A stretch of DNA of 64,000 nt from Alviniconcha marisindica. Its lineage: Eukaryota > Mollusca > Gastropoda > Provannidae. Under the pieces are notes generated by a model. That model searched no databases. It had not been told where the DNA came from and was given only the letters and a program-made list of their open reading frames with translations. The position numbers were made by a program, and so were the translations under genes. This document shows, one piece after another, positions 57,560-64,000 of the stretch. The stretch lies in assembly GCA_018857735.1 (NCBI GenBank), contig JABMCL010001092.1, positions 50,881-114,880 of the forward strand, read 5' to 3'. Position 1 is the stretch's first letter; every line of letters starts with the position of its first letter.

Positions 57560-59100
57560 GAAAACTTAAAGGCATCAACAGGATAAAACTGCGTTTCTAA
57601 AGAATGATAAAGAAGAATATAGGTCTGTGCAAAAGGAACTGAATGAGGAAATTAGTAAAGAAAAGGAACAATATAAAAACAAAAGAAAAAGTTATTTCAC
57701 ATATAATGAGAAGAGTGTGGAGTGGTATGAAGTTGATCAGCAGAAAATAGCCTCAGTGAACACTGCCAGCAAAGTCAATGAACTGAATTAATTCTTCAAT
57801 CGTCAACTGTCACGATTTTTCGCAAAAACAGGCAGATTCATGATATTTTCAACAGAGCATCAGCTAAGGAGGATGACTTCAAAGGCTCAATAGAACCGAT
57901 GACTAGGTTCGACGCACGTTTCAGCATGTGAATCCCAACAAAGCCATTGGCCCAGATAGCATTGCACCACGAGTATGTGCTGAACAGCTTTGTTACATTT
58001 TGTGCATTATATGCGTGTTTCTCCACAAATACTGTTCCAACTACTTGGAAAACTGTATGCATTATGTCTATACCGAACAGACCTGTCATATCGTCCATGA
58101 ATGATCTTCGCCCTGTAGCGCTTACCTCTGCTGTGATGAAAGTGAGCGCGTGGACCTCTGTCAATTATAGTTTGCTTACAGGAAAAACAGGAGTACCGAT
58201 CAAACGGTTTGATACAGTTTAGAAAATATACGCATTTGGAAAAAAGAAAAAAGAAAAAAGGAAGTACTGTAAGAATTATGTTCTTCCATTTCTCCAGTGC
58301 TTTTAACACAATACAGACACATTTACTTCTTCAAAAACTTTTAAACATGTTTCATGTTTAAAAGTTTTTAAACAGACACTGCCGTCATCCATTATTTCAT
58401 GAATCTTTGACAATCTTACAAGTAAACTTCAATATCTCAGGCTCAATGAATATCTGCTATTAGAACAAACAGTGGTGCACATCAAGGTACAGTTTTAGCA
58501 CCCTTTTTGTTTCCGCTGTATAAAGCTGACTAGAGAATCAGTGATGTGTCATCCCTGTAGTAAAATTTGCAGATCATACAGAACTAATGCAATATATCAC
58601 AAGCAGATTGAAAACTTTGTCAATTGGTCTGATAAAAATTACTTGTATTTGAATATTTCGATTGATTTGAGGAAGAATCAAAGATGCCCCAAACTAGTCT
58701 ACATTAAACGGGAAGCAGTAGAGAGAGTATATGCATATAAGTACCTAGGTGTGGTTTTTGATAGTAAATAGAAAGAGAACATCAACTTTGTGCTGAAAAA
58801 AGTGAACTCGAGAATGTATTGCATGAGAAAGCTGAGATCATCTGGAGCCACTTCAGATATGCTAGTATCTGTTTATAATGCTGTAATATGTAGTATTGTT
58901 ATGTTTGGTGCAGTCTGTTGGGGTGGGAATATTTCAAAATTAGATGAGGGAGTATGCAAACGATTATATATAAAAAAGCAGGTCATGTTGTGGGAAAGCC
59001 ACTGGACAATTTTAAGACTACACGAAAAGAGACTACAGTAAACTAATGCAACTATTGCCTATTGACCTTACTTTGACACTATTTTGACAATACTTTGATA
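57560..59100 (+). mobile_element. LINE C, near-complete RT region, dead
   Basis: In order: SVQKELNEEISKEKEQYKNK (57624-57683), FDARFSACESQQS or, shifted, NPNKAIGPDSIAPRVCAEQL (57930-57990), SSMNDLRPVALTSAVMKV (58093-58146), HIKVQF near the VxQG motif (58480), KICRSYRTN (decayed FADDTE region, 58550-58580), ENFVNWSDKNYLYLNIS, YKYLGVVFDSK, VNSRMYCMRKLRSSGATSDM and VMFGAVCWGGNISKLDEG. Same family as 9640-10125 on minus. Stops and frameshifts throughout. Confidence 0.85.
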
Positions 59101-60355
59101 GCAGCAGTAGTGGATGATTTTTACTTCCAAGAACAAATACAAACTGTTATAAAGTTCGGCTCTGTCAGTTTTTAATGAAAATTATATCAGCAGAGTCTGT
59201 TTCTATCGGAGGGTTGGGGATGTGTGAACCTAATGATTTTTATTTAACTTGAGAGTTTTTATATTTTGGTTTCACACAGAGAAAGCATTACTCCAGGTAA
59301 CTTTGGGTTTGCTGTATTAGTATATGACTAAGTGCCAAAAGGTGTGCATGAAAAGAGGACACAGTAGGTCAGAAAAAAGTATGAAATAAACTAAAAAGAA
59401 GTAGGTTTTTAGAATGTTTACTGTATTGGTAATCATCACTTCAAAGTGGAAAATAACGACTTTATTATTTTTTGAGAAAACGAGCTTTAAAAGATGAAAA
59501 GTGTATTATGTCGGATGTCAGGGATTGCGACACAAAAATGCTACTGTATGGCTGGTAAAAAAAAGATTTTTTTAATTCCCAACCACTTTAAACAGATTAA
59601 GGATGTCGTCATAAGTATTTTCAAATAAATTTATTGCAGCCTGACTTCTAACAAAAATATTGACATGTACTGTTTGTCGCAATACCTGACATCCAACATA
59701 ATTAAATATTTTACCTTTTCTTTCTGACAACAAAGTTTCATCCATTCTGCCATTCAAACATTCTACGTAGGTAACAGACACACTGGAAAGTCAGTTTTGA
59801 GGAATTTGTTTCTTTTCTTGACATAGCACCAAAAAAAAACACTACACAAAGTGTCGAACATCAACAAAGTATGACAATGTCATAAATGTAAACTTGACAG
59901 TGCAATAATTATTGAAGATTCTACTTTTTCCCCAACTACAAATGTAAAAACATGTATTTAAACACAGTGCTTATGATTGTTGGCTTTTTTTTTACTGCAG
60001 AATCATAAAATGTCGAACATGAGCTTGACAGTACAACATTTTTCTTTCAGCTATAAAAAAGAAAAGTAGTATGTACTTAGACCCAAGGTACTGCAAACTT
60101 CCTTTTGATAGGCATTAATACAACGGGCCCTTGTATAAAAAGCAAACCCTGTTGAGCACTTCCGACGGGCTATCTCATACTTCAGTAAAAACAACAAATT
60201 TAACGAAGTCTAAAACACCATACCACCTCCTACGGTATAAAAAGAAACTGCACCTTGAATTTTCAAGAGAAAGCACCCAAACAGCACAGCACTAAAAAAA
60301 AAAATTTCAAACAAACAAGAATCAACATTGAATTTTGTGTATGTTCTCCAACTAG
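59101..60355 (+). other. Unassigned sequence with a spaced inverted repeat
   Basis: A 28-base arm at 59505-59532 (attatgtcggatgtcaggga..) pairs with 59673-59703 with few mismatches, spacer about 140 bases. A 70-codon minus frame (59572-59781) has no family I know. gtgtcgaacat / atgtcgaacat plus cttgacagtgcaa / cttgacagtacaa recur at 59855 and 60010, an old ~145-bp duplication. Confidence 0.55.
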
Positions 60356-60359
60356 GTCA

Positions 60360-61860
60360 ATCCAGCTGCTTGCCGGGGAAAACCCTGCCCGGCACAGCCC
60401 TAGCCCTACCATCATCAACACTACTTACCTGGAGGTACTGTTTTTTTGGAAGACGTAAAAAAAAACGTCTCAATGGTGGGCGAAACAGCCACATCCTCGG
60501 TGGGGTCTTTTCCAACCCTTGATTGCGTTGGGAAATAAAGAATTTCCTGTAGTCAGTATGACACTTGACAGGAGGGCACTGGGTATAACACGGAATGGGA
60601 ATGATGGGCTCCTGTGATATTGGAATAGTCACCTGTTATTCACTTGGTGTCAGTGGCTATGGAGCCATGGTGATGGGGGAAAATTATAAAAGTTCACCAG
60701 TCTTGTTTCCCTTTGCACCTATGTGCCTAGTCAGCCAGTCAGCATGTTGCTGACACTGGATATCCTGCAGCAGCTCTATGGTGTCCACCATGCTGCCTTT
60801 TGCTGTAGAGAGACTCTAGGCGGTTGATCAGTTGTTGTCTGGGTGCCAGATAGAGCTTGCATATTCCAGGACGGGTGTGACAACTCCTTGTAGGCCTTGC
60901 CTTTTACTAAAGAGGAGCCGATCTTCAGGATTCTTCCCAGAACCCTGGGTCCTGCTTGCTTTGTTGGTGATGTTGATGTGTCTCCCAGATGGCGTCTGAG
61001 GTCAGTGTGACACCCAAGAAGTGAGTACTGTTGATTGATTTTGAGCATCTGGCCATGCAGAGCATGGTAGTGTTTCCTTTTCTTTTAGTAACACTTAGGA
61101 GTCACATCTGTCCGGGTGGAAATGTTCCATCTGCCTTCTCATTACCCATACAGAAATTGTTTAGATCATTTTGGAGTATTGCTTGATCTTCAGCTGTGGA
61201 GGTGGGGGACTGACGGATGGTGTCATCTTCAAACAATCTCAGTCTGGAGGTAGGCTGTTGTGGCAGCTAGGTCACTGATGTATAGGACAAACAATTCTGG
61301 GCTAAGAACACTGCCTTAAGGCACCTCTGAGTCCCATGGGACAAATGTTCGACTGCATGACATGACAGCTTGTTGATCTCTCAGGAAACTCTTGATCCAT
61401 GTGTTTGTTCTACCGGTGATTCCATAATGGGACATCTAGTGAAGCAGGCCTTGGAGAAGTCCAGCCCGCAAGGTCTACCAGTTTCCCTGCCTGAAAGTCA
61501 TGCGTGAGTTCACTGATTTTAGTGATTAGGCCAAGGAGTTGGGTTTCCCCATGAGCAACCACATCTGAAACCATGTTGTTCAGGAGCTATGTTTATGTTG
61601 TCTTAGTGAAAGATGCTACTGATGACAATATGCGAGGATCTTGCACTAGTTGCAGACGACACTTGTGAAGGAAATTGGTCGGGAACTTTTTTGAATGGTA
61701 GCATTCTTAAAAACAGGTGTGATAAGTGTGGTTCTCCAATCTTCAGGCACGGTGCTGCTACTGAACGAGGAGTTGATGATCAAGGTCATACTCATATCAG
61801 GGGCAATTTTGTCCTACTCCTGGTCATGTCAGCAGTTATTGGTCTGAAATAATCAGACAA
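60360..61860 (-). mobile_element. LINE G, RT to C-terminus, dead
   Basis: Minus strand from 61620: NMVSDVVAHGETQLLGLITK, HYGITGRTNTWIKSFLRDQQ (61380-61440), SVLSPELFVLYISDL (61260-61310), KINQQYSLLGCHTDLRRHLG, RVLGRILKIGSSLVKGKAYK (60880-60945), then shifted SRLVNFYNF and ILTTGNSLFPNAIKGWKR (60500-60560). This is the usual order of a CR1/L2-related ORF2. It ends near 60360 at AVPGRVFPGKQLD. Confidence 0.82.
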
Positions 61861-62200
61861 TAACAACCAGCATGAGAAACATCATCAACATTATATGCCT
61901 GTTGGAACGGTAGCTTCACACCAGGGTTCCAGGCGAGATTAAAAGATAAAGAGATCTTAGAGGAAGGAGGTGGAGTTTTGGGCCCCCAACTTAGCCCAGA
62001 AGAGATCATAAATAGGGGAAAACTGGACTTCCTTTTTCTTGAGTTGTTCCCAAATTGTTTTCCCAAAAGCAGTGCAACGGACATTGTCTTTGTGACTCTG
62101 GAAAGCACAGTAAGGGGGCACATGTCGCTGGGCAATGGCGAGGGGACACCGCCTTAACACTTCCATAGTTCTGGCGGCGGTCCACGGTCTCTTCTGTCTT
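61861..62200 (-). other. Possible further 5' part of LINE G
   Basis: A minus frame (61957-62295) reads FGKTIWEQLKKKEVQFSPIY and may belong upstream of LINE G's RT, but no motif confirms this. Confidence 0.35.
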
Positions 62201-62204
62201 TTTC

Positions 62205-64000
62205 GGGCATAACCTGCACAGTCACCAATTGATCTACTGGAGTAGCTATATACACACACATATCCACCCGATTTTTTTTTTACCTGTCTCTCCATCTAAC
62301 CACAAAGAACTGTCTCCACAACTACTTGTGTAGCTGCCAATAGATGTACCCGTTTATTTACAGACTTTCATTCCGATGAACCGTTAAGATCTACCTATCA
62401 ACGTACCTGTTGATCAGTACACCTGTTCAGTTTATTTCTTATTTTTCGGCATAACATGCACAATGACCTTTCAACTGATCTACTTTTACCTTTTTCCCCA
62501 GATCAAACCCCCAAAAACAAATTTTCCTTTTTTACCTTCATGCTTCTCTTTTTGTCTAACCAAAAGCCCCACCTGTCACCACAACTACTTGTGTAACCCC
62601 AGATGCGCTGAGGACTCTAACCGTTCATTTGTATACTTTCATTCCGATGAGCCATTAAAATCCACGGTTCTGCTGTTCTACATGTCCATAGACGTACCGG
62701 TTCATCAGTCTACCTGTTCGGTTTATTTCTTATTTTTCTGCATATGATAATGATGTGGGGCTTCATGTCCTTCATATCCTACGCAATGACCTTTCAACTG
62801 ATCTACTTGGGTGACTGTTATCCCTCAGATCAACCCGAAAATCAATTTACCTGTTTACCTTCATGCTTCTCTATTTCGTCTAACCATAAAGACCTACCTG
62901 TCACCACAACTACTTGTGTACATGCCCATATCTGTACCCGTTCATGGCCCTACCTGTTCATTTTAATATTTTCATTCAGATTAACCGTTTAGATCTACGC
63001 GTCAACGTTTCTACTGTCGACAGATGTAGCTGTTCATCTGTTCAGTTTATTTCTTCTTTTTCGGCATAACATGTACCTTTCAACTAACCCTAACCCTAAC
63101 CCACAGATCCACCAGAAAATCAATTGATCTGTTTACTCTCATGCTTCTCCTTTGCCTAGGAACAAATACCTACCTGTCACCACACCTGCTTGTGTACCTG
63201 CTCATGACCCTATGTGTTCATTTTCATACTTTCATTCAGATTAACCGTTAAGATCTACCTGTGAACGTTTATACTGTTCTGCATGTCCACAGACGTACCT
63301 GTTCTTCAGTATACCTGTTCAGTTGATTTTTCGGCATAACCTGCACAATGACCTTTCAACACATATACAGGGGTACCTACACACAAATCCACCCGAAAGT
63401 CAATCTACCTAATTATCTGCATGCTTCTCTTTCGTCTAACAACAAAGGCCTACCTGTAACCACAACAACTTGTGTACATGCCCATAAATGTACCCGTTCA
63501 TGACCCTATCTGTTCATTTTCAGACTTTCGTTCCGATGAACCGTTAACCCGTTCACGGTTCTACTGTTCTACATGTCCAGAGATGTATTTTTTCGGCATA
63601 ACCTGCAGAACGACCTTTCAACTCATCTACAAACAGATGCACCCGAAAATGCTTTTCATGCTTTTCTTTCGTCTAACCACTGTTCATGACCCTACCTGTT
63701 CATGTTCATACTATCATTCCGATGAACCCGTCAACGTTTCTACTGTTCTACACGTACACAGATGCACCTGTTGATCAGTATACCTGTTCAGTTTATTTCT
63801 TGATTTTCGGCATAACATGCACAGTTACCTTTCTACTCATCTCCTGGGGTATGTACACACGCATCCTCATGCTTCTCCTTTGCCTATTTGTGTCTAACCA
63901 CAAAGACCTACCACATGTACTCGTGTACCCATATATATAAATATATAAATATATATAAACGTTTGTCTCATCACAAAGACCTACCTGTCACCAGGTACTA
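62205..64000 (+). repeat. Satellite with ~210-320-bp units, about seven copies, open at window end
   Basis: Unit marks: cggcataacatgcacaatga / cctttcaact, tcatgcttctctttcgtcta, acctacctgtcaccacaact, acttgtgtacatgcccata, tttcattccgatgaaccgtt, ctactgttctacatgtcca and cagtatacctgttcagttta. The cggcataac mark (or its decayed form) stands near 62208, 62449, 62735, 63061, 63336, 63593 and 63806, so unit length varies through internal losses. Short frames across it are not genes. Confidence 0.9.
63085..63102 (+). repeat. Three telomere-type units (TAACCC)3
   Basis: taaccctaaccctaaccc inside one satellite unit, replacing the usual gatctac after cctttcaac. Far too short for a telomere. Confidence 0.9.

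Noticed and set aside
60425..60445. Similarity to the start of U1 snRNA (acttacctgg)
   Set aside because: Only the splice-site-complementary bases match; the rest of the RNA is absent and the site lies in a LINE C-terminal region.
63085..63102. Chromosome end
   Set aside because: Only three hexamers, embedded in satellite on both sides.

Overview
This is a eukaryotic, animal-type window. One large multi-exon gene occupies the first 45 kb, its introns are filled with microsatellites and dead transposable elements, and the last 19 kb are repeat-dominated sequence without a host gene I can support. The LINE families, the abundant (CA)n/(TA)n tracts and the tRNA-derived SINE fit a lophotrochozoan genome. 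A marine snail or other mollusc is my best guess, but the species is not identifiable from sequence alone.

The host gene is neurochondrin (NCDN, also called norbin). I assembled 12 exons on the + strand between 123 and 44916 by matching ag acceptors, gt donors and codon phase. All eleven junctions are phase-compatible and leave an open frame of 2,663 nt (about 887 codons) that ends in TGA. The 5' part lies upstream of the window. Without one exon, the product lines up with roughly the last 450 residues of vertebrate neurochondrin, down to the C-terminal tail. The exception is exon 4 (10287-11594), which adds about 390 residues of acidic, Ser/Asp/Lys-rich, probably disordered sequence with recurrent tryptophan motifs between conserved helices. 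An 84-nt exon (exon 10) has the same phase at both ends and lies between two hairpins with the same core sequence.

Intron contents: LINE remnants at 4-4.4, 8.1-8.8, 9.2-10.1, 17.7-18.3, 20.4-21.5, 24.9-28.9, 30.2-30.7 and 42.7-43.4 kb; a tRNA-Cys-like SINE at 7.5 kb; another SINE at 37.7 kb; about eight copies of a ~600-bp non-coding repeat (family X); about seven of a ~130-bp repeat (family Y); a TA-flanked inverted-repeat transposon at 32.3-33.4 kb; a candidate solo LTR at 34.7-35.8 kb; and many foldbacks. A LINE inserted head-on into another LINE can be read at 24.9-28.9 kb.

Downstream (45-64 kb): more X and Y copies, an LTR fragment, a LINE reverse-transcriptase fragment with a rearranged endonuclease part (47.1-48.3 kb), an endonuclease fragment (51.4-52.0 kb), a GC-rich LINE with RNase H (52.7-55.3 kb) preceded by sequence that looks like poor consensus, further LINE copies (57.5-59.1 kb on +, 60.4-61.9 kb on -), and a satellite of about 210-320-bp units from 62.2 kb to the end with a short telomere-like run. 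I found no evidence for a prokaryotic-type system, CRISPR array or gene cluster.
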